From Pseudomonas bubulae (GTDB lineage: Bacteria; Pseudomonadota; Gammaproteobacteria; Pseudomonadales; Pseudomonadaceae): a stretch of DNA of 64,000 nt. Below the pieces are notes generated by a model. The model had not been told where the DNA came from, ran no database searches, and was given only the letters and a program-made list of their open reading frames with translations. The stretch covers positions 62,001-126,000 of the forward strand of contig NZ_UYJA01000004.1 in NCBI RefSeq assembly GCF_900618535.1, read 5' to 3'. Positions 28,238-38,199 of the stretch are shown here, piece after piece (the first letter of the stretch is position 1; each line of letters begins with the position of its first letter). Both the position numbers and the translations under genes were made by a program.

Positions 28238-30415
28238 ATGACTGAACACGTTCACGTCGGTGGCCTGCAGGTCGCCAAAGTCCTGTTCGACTTCGTCAAC
28301 AACGAAGCTATCCCCGGTACCGGCCTCACCGCCGATCAGTTCTGGGCCGGTGCCGACAAGGTCATCAACGACCTGGCACCCAAGAACAAAGCACTGCTCG
28401 CCAAACGCGATGATTTGCAGGCGCGCATCGACGCCTGGCACCAGGCGCAGGCCGGCAAGGCCCATGACGCCGTGGCTTATAAGGCCTTCCTCCAGGATAT
28501 CGGGTATCTGCAGCCAGAAGCTGCGGATTTCCAGGCAACGACGCAAAACGTCGATGACGAAATCGCCCGCATGGCCGGCCCGCAATTGGTGGTGCCGGTG
28601 ATGAATGCGCGCTTTGCCCTCAACGCCTCTAACGCCCGTTGGGGCTCGCTGTACGACGCGCTTTACGGCACCGACGCCATCAGCGAAGCCGACGGCGCCG
28701 AAAAGGGCAAAGGCTACAACAAGGTTCGCGGCGACAAGGTCATCGCCTTCGCCCGCGCCTTCCTCGACGAAGCTGCACCTCTGGCCAGCGGCTCCCACGT
28801 TGATTCCAGCGGCTACGCCATTGTTGACGGCGCCTTGCAGGTCACCCTCAAGGGCGGCGCCAGCACCGGCCTGCGCGACACCGCGCAGTTGATCGGTTAC
28901 CACGGCACGGCCGCAGCGCCGACGGCCGTGCTGCTCAAGCACAACGGCCTGCATTTCGAAATCCAGGTCGACGCGGCCAGCCCCGTCGGCCAGACCGATG
29001 CTGCAGGCGTCAAAGACGTGCTGATGGAAGCCGCCCTGACCACCATCATGGACTGCGAAGACTCGGTCGCTGCGGTCGATGCCGATGACAAGGTGGTGAT
29101 CTACCGCAACTGGCTCGGCCTGATGAAGGGTGACCTCAGCGAGCAAGTATCCAAGGGCGGCCAGACCTTTACCCGCACCATGAACCCGGATCGCGAGTAC
29201 ACCGCGCCAAACGGCGGCACCGTCAGCCTCCACGGCCGCTCGCTGTTGTTCGTGCGCAACGTCGGCCACCTGATGACCATCGATGCGATCCTCGACAAAG
29301 ACGGCAACGAAGTGCCCGAAGGCATCCTCGACGGCCTGCTCACCAGCCTGGCGGCTATCCACAGCCTCAATGGCCAGACCACGCGCAGCAACAGCCGCAC
29401 CGGCTCGGTGTATATCGTCAAGCCGAAGATGCACGGGGCTGAAGAAGCCGCGTTCACCAACGAGCTGTTCGGCCGCATCGAAGACGTGCTCAAGCTGCCA
29501 CGCAACACGCTCAAGGTCGGAATCATGGACGAAGAGCGCCGTACCACGATCAACCTCAAGGCCTGCATCAAGGCCGCCAGCGAGCGAGTGGTGTTTATCA
29601 ACACCGGCTTCCTGGACCGTACCGGCGACGAGATTCACACGTCGATGGAAGCCGGCCCGGTCGTACGCAAGGCCGACATGAAAGCCCAGAAGTGGATTTC
29701 GGCCTACGAAAACAACAACGTCGATGTCGGCTTGAGCACTGGCCTGCAAGGTCGTGCACAAATCGGTAAAGGCATGTGGGCCATGCCCGATCTGATGGCC
29801 GCCATGCTGGAGCAGAAAATCGCTCACCCGCTGGCCGGTGCCAACACTGCCTGGGTGCCGTCACCGACCGCCGCCGCCCTGCACGCGCTGCATTACCACA
29901 AGGTTGACGTGTTCGCCCGTCAGGCCGAACTGGCCAAGCGCGCTCCGGCTTCGGTGGACGACATCCTGACCATCCCGCTGGCGGTGAACCCGCAGTGGAC
30001 CCCGGAACAGATCCAGAACGAACTGGACAACAACTCCCAGGGCATCCTGGGCTACGTTGTGCGCTGGATCGACCAGGGCGTGGGGTGCTCCAAGGTGCCG
30101 GACATCAACGACATCGGCCTGATGGAAGACCGTGCCACGCTGCGTATCTCCAGCCAGCACATCGCCAACTGGCTGCGTCACGGCATCGTCAACGAAGAGC
30201 AGGTCATGGCAAGCCTCAAGCGCATGGCACCGGTGGTTGACCGCCAGAACGCCAACGACGCGCTGTACCGTCCGCTGGCGCCGGACTTCGACAGCAATAT
30301 CGCCTTCCAGGCGGCGGTCGAACTGGTCATCGAAGGCACCAAACAGCCTAACGGCTACACCGAGCCGGTACTGCACCGTCGTCGGCGCGAGTTCAAGGCC
30401 AGAAACGGCCTGTAA
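28238..30415 (+). CDS. glcB: Malate synthase G
   Basis: A 725-residue enzyme condensing glyoxylate with acetyl-CoA to malate, the second step of the glyoxylate shunt and of glycolate use. The length is that of isoform G, with family segments [15 protein letters not shown] and the [23 protein letters not shown] region (here [19 protein letters not shown]). The start at 28238 is preceded by a GTGAGG purine run; the in-frame GTG at 28226 is less likely. It has its own terminator and no glc neighbours. Confidence 0.95.
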   Translation: MTEHVHVGGLQVAKVLFDFVNNEAIPGTGLTADQFWAGADKVINDLAPKNKALLAKRDDLQARIDAWHQAQAGKAHDAVAYKAFLQDIGYLQPEAADFQATTQNVDDEIARMAGPQLVVPVMNARFALNASNARWGSLYDALYGTDAISEADGAEKGKGYNKVRGDKVIAFARAFLDEAAPLASGSHVDSSGYAIVDGALQVTLKGGASTGLRDTAQLIGYHGTAAAPTAVLLKHNGLHFEIQVDAASPVGQTDAAGVKDVLMEAALTTIMDCEDSVAAVDADDKVVIYRNWLGLMKGDLSEQVSKGGQTFTRTMNPDREYTAPNGGTVSLHGRSLLFVRNVGHLMTIDAILDKDGNEVPEGILDGLLTSLAAIHSLNGQTTRSNSRTGSVYIVKPKMHGAEEAAFTNELFGRIEDVLKLPRNTLKVGIMDEERRTTINLKACIKAASERVVFINTGFLDRTGDEIHTSMEAGPVVRKADMKAQKWISAYENNNVDVGLSTGLQGRAQIGKGMWAMPDLMAAMLEQKIAHPLAGANTAWVPSPTAAALHALHYHKVDVFARQAELAKRAPASVDDILTIPLAVNPQWTPEQIQNELDNNSQGILGYVVRWIDQGVGCSKVPDINDIGLMEDRATLRISSQHIANWLRHGIVNEEQVMASLKRMAPVVDRQNANDALYRPLAPDFDSNIAFQAAVELVIEGTKQPNGYTEPVLHRRRREFKARNGL

Positions 30416-30430
30416 CCCGCAGCAATAAAT

Positions 30431-30459
30431 AAAGCCCCGAACATTCGGGGCTTTTTTTT
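30431..30459. terminator. Bidirectional terminator glcB / receiver gene
   Basis: AAAGCCCCGAA-CA-TTCGGGGCTTTTTTTT: an 11-bp stem with a long T-run on the plus strand and a shorter one on the minus strand, between convergent genes. Confidence 0.92.
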
Positions 30460-30479
30460 GACACGGTGGCAGACCAACC

Positions 30480-30920
30480 TTACATCCCCAACTCCTCACG
30501 GATCAGCTTGAGCAACCTGTCGGTATCAATCGGCTTGAGCAAAAAGTCCACCACGCTCAAATGCATGGCATCGATGGCATCCCGTACATTCGCATCCCCC
30601 GACATGATGATAACCGGCAAGGCCGCCCGCTCGGATTCACGCACTTTGCGGATCAGATGCAAGCCATCATGGGGCAGCATGCGCAAATCGGTGAGCATCA
30701 GGTTGATCGGCTGGCCCGATGCCAATAGCGCCAGCGCTTCTTCTTCATTGCTGGCCTGGAGGCACTCAATGGCATTGAGTTCAAGAAACTCCGCCAACAA
30801 CTCCCGAGCCAAAACATCATCTTCGACAATCAACACACATGACGAGACCGAAGCAGGTGTCTGCATGACCTCTTGTAAGGCCTCTCTTTCGGCGTCAGTC
30901 AAAATATCGTGTTCGGTCAT
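30480..30920 (-). CDS. Stand-alone response regulator receiver protein
   Basis: A 146-residue protein with a 25-residue N-terminal lead and a single receiver domain. Phosphoacceptor Asp78 (MLTDLRM), acidic pocket Glu33-Asp34-Asp35, Ser107 (IIMSGDA) and Lys129 (LLKPID) are all present, so it should accept phosphate. There is no output domain and no kinase beside it, so it probably acts by protein contact, CheY-like, or as a phosphorelay intermediate. It is divergent from the cNMP/CBS protein with 294 bp between. Confidence 0.85.
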   Translation of the reverse strand: MTEHDILTDAEREALQEVMQTPASVSSCVLIVEDDVLARELLAEFLELNAIECLQASNEEEALALLASGQPINLMLTDLRMLPHDGLHLIRKVRESERAALPVIIMSGDANVRDAIDAMHLSVVDFLLKPIDTDRLLKLIREELGM

Positions 30921-31214
30921 AGGCTTCTCGGAAGCTGACTTGCAGGCGAAATATCCTAATAGCGTAGTCGGTTATCCATTACTGGGTGTAAATGTGCGCT
31001 CACATTCCGGTATTTCCAAGCCTGACAGCACAAGAAATATCTGAAACCAATGTGCGATGTTTTTAAAACAGCAGCACAACGCTGCCCCATAGACTTACGT
31101 CCAATGGGCACCCGCGCGCAGACCACCGAGCATGAGGGATAGAAATACACCTTGGGGCGATGCCCTGTCCGGTCATAACAACAACGGCTCACAACCAACG
31201 ACGCGGTATCAGTA

Positions 31215-33149
31215 ATGAGTAAATCGGATGCGTTTCTCCAGGCAGGGAAAACCGCGGTGTTGCAGAACATTCACGGCACCATGCAATTCTTGCAACGATT
31301 CCCGCCCTTCAACCAAATGGAAAACACTCACCTGGCGTACCTGGTCGAGCAGTGCCAACTGCGCTTCTATGCCCCGGGCGAAAGCATCATCCGACCCACC
31401 GACGGGCCGGTGGAGCACTTCTATATCGTCAAGCAGGGCCGAGTGGTGGGCGAGCGCACCCACGCCGGTCGCGAAGAAGCCCAGACCACCTTCGAGATCA
31501 CCGCCGGCGAATGCTTCCCCCTGGCCGCGCTGCTGGGCGAGCGCGCCACCCGCACCGAACACCGGGCCGCCGAAGATACGTTCTGCCTGCAACTGAACAA
31601 AACCGCGTTTATCAAACTGTTTGGCCTGTCCGACGAATTTCGCGACTTTGCCTTGCGCGGCGTCAGCAGCCTGCTGGACAAGGTCAATCAGCAGGTGCAG
31701 CAAAAAGCCGCTGAAACCCTCGGCACCCAGTACTCGCTCAACACCCGCCTGGGTGAACTGGCCATGCGTCATCCCGTGACCTGCGCGCCTCAGGTTGCAC
31801 TGCGTGAAGCCGTGCGTCTGATGCACGAACAGCAGGTGGGCAGCATTGTGGTGGTCGACGAGCTCAAGGCCCCGCTGGGGATTTTCACCCTGCGCGACCT
31901 GCGTCAGGTCGTTGCCAATGGCATTGAGGATTTCGACCAGGCCATCGACCTGCACATGACCCCCGGGCCGTTCTACCTGAGCCCCGATCACAGCGCTTTC
32001 GACGCTGCAATCGCCATGACCCAGCGGCATATTGCCCACGTGTGCCTGGTTAAAGATCAACGCCTGTGTGGGGTTGTTTCCGAGCGTGACCTGTTTTCGC
32101 TGCAACGGGTCGACCTGGTGCATCTGGCACGTACCATTCGCCATGCTCCACGGCTGGAAACCCTGATCAGCCTGCGCGGCGAAATCGGCCAGCTGGTTGA
32201 GCGCATGCTGGCCCACGGCGCATCTTCCACGCAAATCACCCATATCATCACCCAACTGAACGATCACACCGTCTGCCGGGTGATTGAGCTGGTGCTGGCC
32301 GACAAGGGTGACCCCGGCGTGCCGTTTACCTGGCTGTGTTTTGGCAGCGAAGGACGGAGCGAACAAACCCTGCACACCGACCAGGACAACGGCATCCTGT
32401 TCGAGGCCAGGGACGCTGCCGAGGCCGCCGACATTCGCCAGCGCCTGCTGCCCATCGCCCAGCAGATCAACCAGCACCTGGCGGCCTGCGGCTTTACCCT
32501 GTGCAAGGGCAATATCATGGCCGGCAACCCCGACCTGTGCTTGTCCCGTACCGAATGGGCGCGGCGCTTTGCGGCGTTTATTCGTGAAGCCACCCCGGAA
32601 AACCTGCTGGCCTCCACCATCTACTTCGACCTGCGCGTGGTCTGGGGCGATGAACAGGGCTGCGCGCAACTACGTCGCGGCATCCTTGAGCAAGTGGCCG
32701 ACAACCGCCTGTTCCAGCGCATGATGGCCGACAACGCCCTGCGTCACCGGCCACCGGTGGGGCGCTTTCGCGAGTTTGTGCTGGAGCGCAAAGGCAGTGA
32801 CAAGGCCACCCTCGACCTCAAGGTGCAGGGCCTTACGCCCTTTGTCGACGGGGCTCGCTTGCTGGCACTGGCCAACGGTGTAGAAGCCAACAATACCCTT
32901 GAGCGCTTGCGCCAACTGGTTGCTCTCGACGTGATCGAACCGCTGGACGGCGGTGCCTACGAAGAGGCTTACCACTTTATCCAGCAAACCCGCATGCAGC
33001 AGCACCAGTTGCAAACCCGGGAAAATCGCCCGTACTCCAATCGCGTCGACCCGGACAACCTCAACCAGCTGGATCGCCGTATCCTGCGTGAAGCCCTGCG
33101 CCAGGCCCAGCGCCTGCAAAGCAGCCTGGCCCTGCGGTATCAGCTATGA
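31215..33149 (+). CDS. cNMP-binding/CBS/DUF294 nucleotidyltransferase-like protein
   Basis: A 644-residue cytoplasmic protein with four modules. A cyclic-nucleotide-binding domain spans about residues 25-140 (FYIVKQGRVVGERT). Two CBS domains span about 175-310 (MRHPVTCAPQVALREAVRLMHEQQVGSIVVV; HMTPGPFYLSPDHSAFDAA). A DUF294 nucleotidyltransferase-like core contains GSEGRSEQTLHTDQDNGI near 375-395, and a C-terminal helical domain follows. The GSEGR...TDQDN motif is the GlnD-type nucleotidyltransferase signature, so it may modify a protein or nucleotide in response to an adenine ligand. The target is unknown. The stop overlaps the exonuclease gene by four bases (ATGA), a pairing common in proteobacteria. 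Confidence 0.83.
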   Translation: MSKSDAFLQAGKTAVLQNIHGTMQFLQRFPPFNQMENTHLAYLVEQCQLRFYAPGESIIRPTDGPVEHFYIVKQGRVVGERTHAGREEAQTTFEITAGECFPLAALLGERATRTEHRAAEDTFCLQLNKTAFIKLFGLSDEFRDFALRGVSSLLDKVNQQVQQKAAETLGTQYSLNTRLGELAMRHPVTCAPQVALREAVRLMHEQQVGSIVVVDELKAPLGIFTLRDLRQVVANGIEDFDQAIDLHMTPGPFYLSPDHSAFDAAIAMTQRHIAHVCLVKDQRLCGVVSERDLFSLQRVDLVHLARTIRHAPRLETLISLRGEIGQLVERMLAHGASSTQITHIITQLNDHTVCRVIELVLADKGDPGVPFTWLCFGSEGRSEQTLHTDQDNGILFEARDAAEAADIRQRLLPIAQQINQHLAACGFTLCKGNIMAGNPDLCLSRTEWARRFAAFIREATPENLLASTIYFDLRVVWGDEQGCAQLRRGILEQVADNRLFQRMMADNALRHRPPVGRFREFVLERKGSDKATLDLKVQGLTPFVDGARLLALANGVEANNTLERLRQLVALDVIEPLDGGAYEEAYHFIQQTRMQQHQLQTRENRPYSNRVDPDNLNQLDRRILREALRQAQRLQSSLALRYQL

Positions 33150-33856
33150 GCCTGTTGTCCTGGCTGTTACCCCGCAAAAAACCGCTGCTAAGCCTTGAGC
33201 AACAGCAACGCCTGCTGCAATTGCCGTCCGCCACCGCCTTGAGCAATGTGCCATTGCGCAGTCAGCGTTGGGTGGTGGTAGACCTGGAAACCAGCGGTCT
33301 TAATCTCAACCGCGATCAAGTGTTGTCGATTGGCGCAGTAGTGATTGAAGACGGCGCCATTGACTTGAGCCAGGCCTTTGAGCGCACCCTGCTGCGCCCC
33401 GACCACCCCCTGAGCCCCAGCATGCTGCTGCATGAACTGGGACCTGCCGCCATTGCCGCCGGCAGCGACCCGGTGGATGCGCTGCTGGATTTCATGGACT
33501 TTGTCGGCGATAGCCCGGTACTGGCCTTCCATGCACCATTTGACCAGCACATGCTCACCCGAGCCCTCAAGGACAGCCTGGGCTATCGGTTGCAGCATCC
33601 GTTTATGGATGTGGCCGCACTGGCACCGATGCTCTGCCCGCAGTTCAACCCGCGCCAGGCAGGGCTGGATCACTGGATCAACCACTTCAACCTGCAGGTT
33701 GAAGACCGTCACAACGCCAGTGCAGACGCGCTGGCCACGGCCGAGCTGGCACTGATCCTGTTCAGCCGTGCCAGCGTCCAGGGCATCGACAGCCCCCTGG
33801 CCTTGCAACAGCGGCTTAACCAGTGGCAGCGACGCAAGCAGATTCACGGCTTTTAA
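33146..33856 (+). CDS. DnaQ-like 3'-5' exonuclease
   Basis: A 236-residue DEDD exonuclease. Exo motif I is VVDLETSGLNLNRDQVLSIGAV (Asp and Glu ligands), motif II is around VLAFHAPFDQHML, and motif III is NASADALATAELAL. Resembles the DNA polymerase III epsilon/PolC family but lacks the polymerase-binding tail, so a repair or nucleic-acid trimming role is more likely than replication proofreading. Translationally coupled to the upstream cNMP/CBS protein. Confidence 0.85.
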   Translation: MSLLSWLLPRKKPLLSLEQQQRLLQLPSATALSNVPLRSQRWVVVDLETSGLNLNRDQVLSIGAVVIEDGAIDLSQAFERTLLRPDHPLSPSMLLHELGPAAIAAGSDPVDALLDFMDFVGDSPVLAFHAPFDQHMLTRALKDSLGYRLQHPFMDVAALAPMLCPQFNPRQAGLDHWINHFNLQVEDRHNASADALATAELALILFSRASVQGIDSPLALQQRLNQWQRRKQIHGF

Positions 33857-33859
33857 TCT

Positions 33860-33944
33860 GTGGGAGGGGTCTTGCTCGCGATTCATGCGACGCGGCTCAT
33901 CAGGCGAAACGCGGCGATCCCATCGCGTGCAAGCCCGCTCCCAC
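33860..33944. repeat. REP inverted pair
   Basis: Both arms have single changes (GTGGGAGGGGTCTTGC; ATCGCGTGCAAG). It follows the exonuclease gene. Confidence 0.88.
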
Positions 33945-34018
33945 AATAACGACCCTCCCCCGCTTATATGTCATCCGATGAGCGTCAATTGCGTAGGATC
34001 ACTCCCTCTGCCACAATC

Positions 34019-34037
34019 GCGAATAATTATCGTTAGT
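34019..34037 (+). promoter_or_regulatory. Fur box upstream of the ECF sigma gene
   Basis: GCGAATAATTATCGTTAGT matches about 13 of 19 positions of the Fur consensus, with the core AATNATTATC. It ends 19 bp before the start codon at 34056, so iron-loaded Fur would block the sigma gene. Confidence 0.65.
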
Positions 34038-34055
34038 TAAAACTTGCAGTCGGTG

Positions 34056-34580
34056 ATGCTCTTGTCGTCAGTCCAAACCCCCCACAGTGAGCTGGTTGGA
34101 GCGCTTTATCGCGACCATCGCGGCTGGCTGCTGGCGTGGTTACGGCGCAACGTGGCCTGCCCGCAGCGGGCAGAGGACCTCAGCCAGGACACTTTTGTAC
34201 GCCTGCTTGGCCGTACCGAACTGCAAGCCCCGCGCGAACCCCGGGCCTTTCTGGCGGCCATCGCCAAAGGCCTGCTGTTCGACTATTTTCGCCGCGCCGC
34301 CCTGGAGCAGGCCTGGCTCAACGAGTTGATGCTGATCCCCGAAGCCGAGCACCCCTCGCCCGAGGCCCAGCAGTTGATCCTCGAAGACCTGCGAGCCATC
34401 GACCGCATGTTGGCCAAACTGTCGAGCAAGTCGCGTGCGGCCTTCCTGCACAGTCGGCTCGACGGCATGACCCACGGCGAAATCGCCGAACGCCTGGGCG
34501 TGTCGGTGCCCCGTGTACGTCAATACCTGGCCCAGGGCATCCGCCAGTGCTACATCGCCCTGTATGGTGAGCCGACATGA
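34056..34580 (+). CDS. ECF sigma factor, FecI type (iron uptake)
   Basis: A 174-residue group IV sigma factor. Region 2 (about residues 10-75) contains AEDLSQDTFVRLL, and region 4 (about 110-165) holds the helix-turn-helix GMTHGEIAERLGVSVPRVRQYL. It should transcribe the receptor gene downstream when the ferri-siderophore signal arrives. The ATG at 34056 is adjacent to a GTG at 34053; a TTG at 34044 is less likely. The stop overlaps the anti-sigma start (ATGA). A Fur box covers the promoter region. Confidence 0.88.
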   Translation: MLLSSVQTPHSELVGALYRDHRGWLLAWLRRNVACPQRAEDLSQDTFVRLLGRTELQAPREPRAFLAAIAKGLLFDYFRRAALEQAWLNELMLIPEAEHPSPEAQQLILEDLRAIDRMLAKLSSKSRAAFLHSRLDGMTHGEIAERLGVSVPRVRQYLAQGIRQCYIALYGEPT

Positions 34581-35533
34581 GCCAGGCCAACGGCAAACCT
34601 GTCTCGGCCCAGGTGCTGGACGCCGCCATCGCCTGGCAACTGTGCCTGGATTGCGGCAACGGCAGCGCCGTGGAACAGGCCGAGTTCGCCAAGTGGTACA
34701 GCGCCAGCGAAGAACACGCCCGGGCCTGGTTACAACTGGGCATGCTCGACCAGCGCTTCAGCAATACCGGCATCCCGGCGCGCAATGGCGTGCAGCAGCA
34801 GGCGCGCAAGATCGGCAGCGGCCTGGCGAGTATCGCCCTGGTGTGCGGGCTGGCCCTGTTTGCCGGCAAGAACTACTTGCCCATCGATTACTGGATGGCC
34901 GACCAGCGCACTGCCACCGGTGAACAGCGCCAGATGCGCCTGGCCGACGGCACGTTGCTCAACCTCAATACCCACAGTGCAGTTGATGTACGTTTTGACA
35001 ACAGCACCCGGCGCATCATCCTGCAAGAAGGCGAGATCATGGTCGAAACCGGCCACGGCGACCCTCGCCCGTTTATCGTACAAACCCGCGATGGCAGCTT
35101 GCTGGCCCTTGGCACCCGGTTCATGGTCAAACGCGAAGCCGACGGCACGCGCCTGAGCGTGCTGCAATCGCGTGTCCAGGCCCATCCAGAAGATAGCGTC
35201 GAACAGACCATCTACAGCGAAGGGCAGCAAGTGCTGATGCACCGCGACCGTCTGGGCCAGATGTATGCAGTGAGCCCCGGGGCCGACGCCTGGACACGGG
35301 GCATGCTGGTACTGGACAACGTGCGCCTGGGCGACATGGTTGGCGAACTCAACCGCTATCACCGTGGCCACCTGGGTGTAGCCCCCGAAGTGGCCGACCT
35401 GCGCATCACTGGCAGCTTCCCGCTGAACAACGTCGAACTGGCGCTCAACGCCCTGTTGCCGACCTTGCCGGTGCAAATCGAACAGCGCACCCCGTGGTGG
35501 GTCACTGTCAGCGCCAGGCCTGCGGCGAACTGA
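34577..35533 (+). CDS. FecR-type anti-sigma/sigma regulator
   Basis: A 318-residue inner-membrane regulator. The N-terminal cytoplasmic sigma-binding part (residues 1-80) includes EQAEFAKWYSASEEHARAW. One membrane segment lies at about residues 82-97 (SGLASIALVCGLALFAG). A periplasmic FecR domain follows (DGTLLNLNTHSAVDV, GEIMVETGHGDPRPFIVQT, GTRFMVKR) with a C-terminal signalling part. It receives the signal from the STN domain of the TonB receptor and releases the sigma factor. Coupled to the sigma gene by ATGA. Confidence 0.9.
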   Translation: MSQANGKPVSAQVLDAAIAWQLCLDCGNGSAVEQAEFAKWYSASEEHARAWLQLGMLDQRFSNTGIPARNGVQQQARKIGSGLASIALVCGLALFAGKNYLPIDYWMADQRTATGEQRQMRLADGTLLNLNTHSAVDVRFDNSTRRIILQEGEIMVETGHGDPRPFIVQTRDGSLLALGTRFMVKREADGTRLSVLQSRVQAHPEDSVEQTIYSEGQQVLMHRDRLGQMYAVSPGADAWTRGMLVLDNVRLGDMVGELNRYHRGHLGVAPEVADLRITGSFPLNNVELALNALLPTLPVQIEQRTPWWVTVSARPAAN

Positions 35534-35623
35534 ATCTAAATTATTTTCAATAAGCCCTATCACTTTTCAAATCTCGTGCGGCAGATAGGCATTGAGAAAC
35601 ATTTCCATTCAGGAACCCGCCGA

Positions 35624-38059
35624 ATGTCCCGCACCCTCGACACGTTTTTGCGCCCCAGCCTGCTGGCTGTTGCCATTTCCCTTGGCGCTCCGCTGGCCAG
35701 CACCACGCTGATCGCCGCCGAACAGGCATCCTCTGCGCGCAGCTACAACCTGCCCGCCGGCCCATTGGCGGCCACCCTGAACCAGATCGCCAGCCAGGCT
35801 GGCATCACCCTGGCCATCGACTCGTCCTTGCTGGCAGGCAAAACCTCGGCGCCGGTCAACGGCACATTTGAAGCCACGACTGCGTTGCGTGAGGCGTTGC
35901 AGGGGAGCGGCTTGCAGCTGGTGCCCGGCTCGGCTGGCAGCTTTACTCTGATCGAGATTCCCCAGGGCGCATTGGCTCTAGGAGCAACGACCATCTCCGC
36001 CCAGGGCAGCTACGAAAGCGCTTGGGGCCCGGTGGACGGCTACCTCGCCCAGCGCACGGCGTCGGGTACCAAAACCGATACCTCTTTGGCTGAAGCCCCG
36101 CGCTCCATCTCCGTGGCCACCCGTAGCCAAATGCAGGACCGGGCGGTGCAGAACCTGGATGATGCAGTACGTTACATGCCCGGCGTTACGGCCAGCAGCT
36201 ATGGCAGCGACAGCCGCTCGGAGTGGCTGAAGGTACGCGGCTTCGAACCCACCCAGTTTCTCGACGGCCTACCGCTGCCCAAGGGCTCCTACACCATGCC
36301 CAAGCTGGAAACCTGGGACCTGGAGCGCGTAGCCCTGCTGCGTGGCCCAGCGTCATCGGTCTACGGCCAGACACCTGCCGGGGGTTTGCTGGACATGGTC
36401 AGCCGTCGCCCGCAGGACACCCCCACCCATGAAGTGCAGGTCCAGGTCGGCAGCTACCAGCGCAAGCAGATCAGCTTCGACAGCACTGGCCCGATCGATG
36501 ATGAAGGCCGCTTTCTGTACCGTATCAGCGGCCTGGTACGCGACAGCAACACCGCCATCGATCACAACGAAGACAAGCGCTATAACCTCGCGCCCAGTCT
36601 GACCTGGAACATCGACCCGGACACAAAACTGACGTTCCTCAGCCAGTTCAATCGTGACGACACCGGTATCACAAGTCAGTTCTTGCCGATCCAGGGCACT
36701 AAGGTTGACTCACCGGCGGGCAGTGTGAAGTATCACGAGAACCTGGGTGATCCGAAGTGGGAGTTCTACGACAAGACCTACTACGCACTCGGCTACGCCT
36801 TCGAACACCGCTTTGACGATGTGTGGCAGTTCCGTCAGAACTTGCGCTACACCAAAAGCGACCTGTCATTTCAGGGCATCACTGCAGGCGGTTACTACGG
36901 CTCCGTTGCCGACGACGGTACCGTGCAGCGCGGCGCCAATATCGTGAACGAAGACATCAGCCAGTTCGCCGTGGATAACAACTTCCAGGCAGACTTCAAT
37001 ACCGGCGCCCTCAAGCACACGGTACTGATCGGCCTCGATCACCAGCGCGTCAATACCAACTATAAGTGGCAATACGGCGCGGCCCCGGCCAGCAACATCA
37101 TCAACCCGATCTACGGGCAGGATTTCAGCAACGTCAAATACACCGCTTACAACGACTACAACCAGAAAACCCGTGACACCGGCCTCTACCTGCAAGACCA
37201 GATGGCGCTGGATAACTGGCATTTGACCTTGGGCGGACGCCAGGACTGGCTGCACACCGACACCACGTTCTACAACGAGAACAATGCGCGCGACAAACGT
37301 GACGACAGCGCCTTCACCGGCAATGCCGCGCTGAGCTATGTGTTCGATTCCGGCTTCACGCCTTATGTGTCCTATGCCGAATCGTTCCAGGCCGAGCCGG
37401 GTGGTTTTGGCGGCAAGGCGTTCAAGCCCGGTACTGGCAAGCAATACGAAGTGGGCCTCAAGTACCAGCCACCCGGCACCGAGATGCTGTTCACCGCTGC
37501 CGTGTATGACCTGACCCGTAAAAACATCGTGCTCAGCGACACCCTGGGTGTAAGCCGGCCACTGGGTGAAGCCAACGTGCGCGGCGTGGAGCTGGAGGCC
37601 GTGGGTAACGTCAACGAGAACCTTAAACTGACCGCTGCCTACACCTATGCCAACACCAAGATGACCAAGGTCTCCGACCCGCTGGACAAGAACCGTCCAC
37701 TGCCCCTGACGCCTGAACATCAAGCCTCGATCTGGGCTGACTACACCTGGCACAAAGGCGCGCTGGATGGCTTCGGCGTCGGCTTTGGTGCCCGCTACAT
37801 TGGTGAGACCGACAACATCGCAATCGGCAGCATGGCTTATGTGCCCGACGCTTCTTATGGCCACACCGACGCTTATACCGTCTACGACGCCGCGGTGCAT
37901 TACGACTTGGGCAAGGTCAGCAAAACGCTCAAGGGCGCCACGGTTTCTGTGAACGCCAACAACGTATTCGACAAGGAATACCTGTCGACCTGCGACGGTT
38001 TCTATTGCTACTACGGCGACCGGCGTAACGTCATGGCCAGCGTCAACTACAAGTGGTAA
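35624..38059 (+). CDS. TonB-dependent siderophore receptor with signalling (STN) domain
   Basis: An 811-residue outer-membrane transducer. Signal peptide residues 1-32, ending AALIA-like before AEQASSARS. The STN secretin/TonB signalling domain covers about residues 38-115 (PAGPLAATLNQIASQAGITL). The plug domain follows (RSISVATRSQMQDRAVQNLDDAVRYMPGV...RGFEPTQFLDGLP), then a 22-strand barrel ending in an aromatic residue (NYKW). The sigma-FecR-receptor-PepSY order resembles the P. aeruginosa foxI-foxR-foxA-foxB locus for ferrioxamine; the ligand is an inference. AGGAA selects the ATG at 35624 over an upstream GTG. Confidence 0.9.
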   Translation: MSRTLDTFLRPSLLAVAISLGAPLASTTLIAAEQASSARSYNLPAGPLAATLNQIASQAGITLAIDSSLLAGKTSAPVNGTFEATTALREALQGSGLQLVPGSAGSFTLIEIPQGALALGATTISAQGSYESAWGPVDGYLAQRTASGTKTDTSLAEAPRSISVATRSQMQDRAVQNLDDAVRYMPGVTASSYGSDSRSEWLKVRGFEPTQFLDGLPLPKGSYTMPKLETWDLERVALLRGPASSVYGQTPAGGLLDMVSRRPQDTPTHEVQVQVGSYQRKQISFDSTGPIDDEGRFLYRISGLVRDSNTAIDHNEDKRYNLAPSLTWNIDPDTKLTFLSQFNRDDTGITSQFLPIQGTKVDSPAGSVKYHENLGDPKWEFYDKTYYALGYAFEHRFDDVWQFRQNLRYTKSDLSFQGITAGGYYGSVADDGTVQRGANIVNEDISQFAVDNNFQADFNTGALKHTVLIGLDHQRVNTNYKWQYGAAPASNIINPIYGQDFSNVKYTAYNDYNQKTRDTGLYLQDQMALDNWHLTLGGRQDWLHTDTTFYNENNARDKRDDSAFTGNAALSYVFDSGFTPYVSYAESFQAEPGGFGGKAFKPGTGKQYEVGLKYQPPGTEMLFTAAVYDLTRKNIVLSDTLGVSRPLGEANVRGVELEAVGNVNENLKLTAAYTYANTKMTKVSDPLDKNRPLPLTPEHQASIWADYTWHKGALDGFGVGFGARYIGETDNIAIGSMAYVPDASYGHTDAYTVYDAAVHYDLGKVSKTLKGATVSVNANNVFDKEYLSTCDGFYCYYGDRRNVMASVNYKW

Positions 38060-38088
38060 CCCGCTAAGGGCTGCACCACCTTCCCCCT

Positions 38089-38173
38089 GTGGGAGCGGGC
38101 TTGCCCGCGATGCAGACAACTCGGTGCAACTGCAAAAACGAGTTGATGCCATCGCGAGCAAGCCCGCTCCCAC
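38089..38173. repeat. REP inverted pair
   Basis: The left arm reads GGGCTTGCCCGCGA; the right arm is canonical. It separates the receptor from the PepSY gene and causes a spurious N-terminal extension of the PepSY open frame. Confidence 0.9.
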
Positions 38174-38199
38174 AGGGGGTTTACGCATTCAGGATTTTC

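Noticed and set aside
28085..29827. A 580-codon frame antisense to malate synthase G
   Set aside because: Shadow of glcB; no motif or start signal.
38089..38199. A 37-residue N-terminal extension of the PepSY protein
   Set aside because: It is a translation of the REP pair. The ATG at 38200 with AGGA upstream starts at the first membrane helix.
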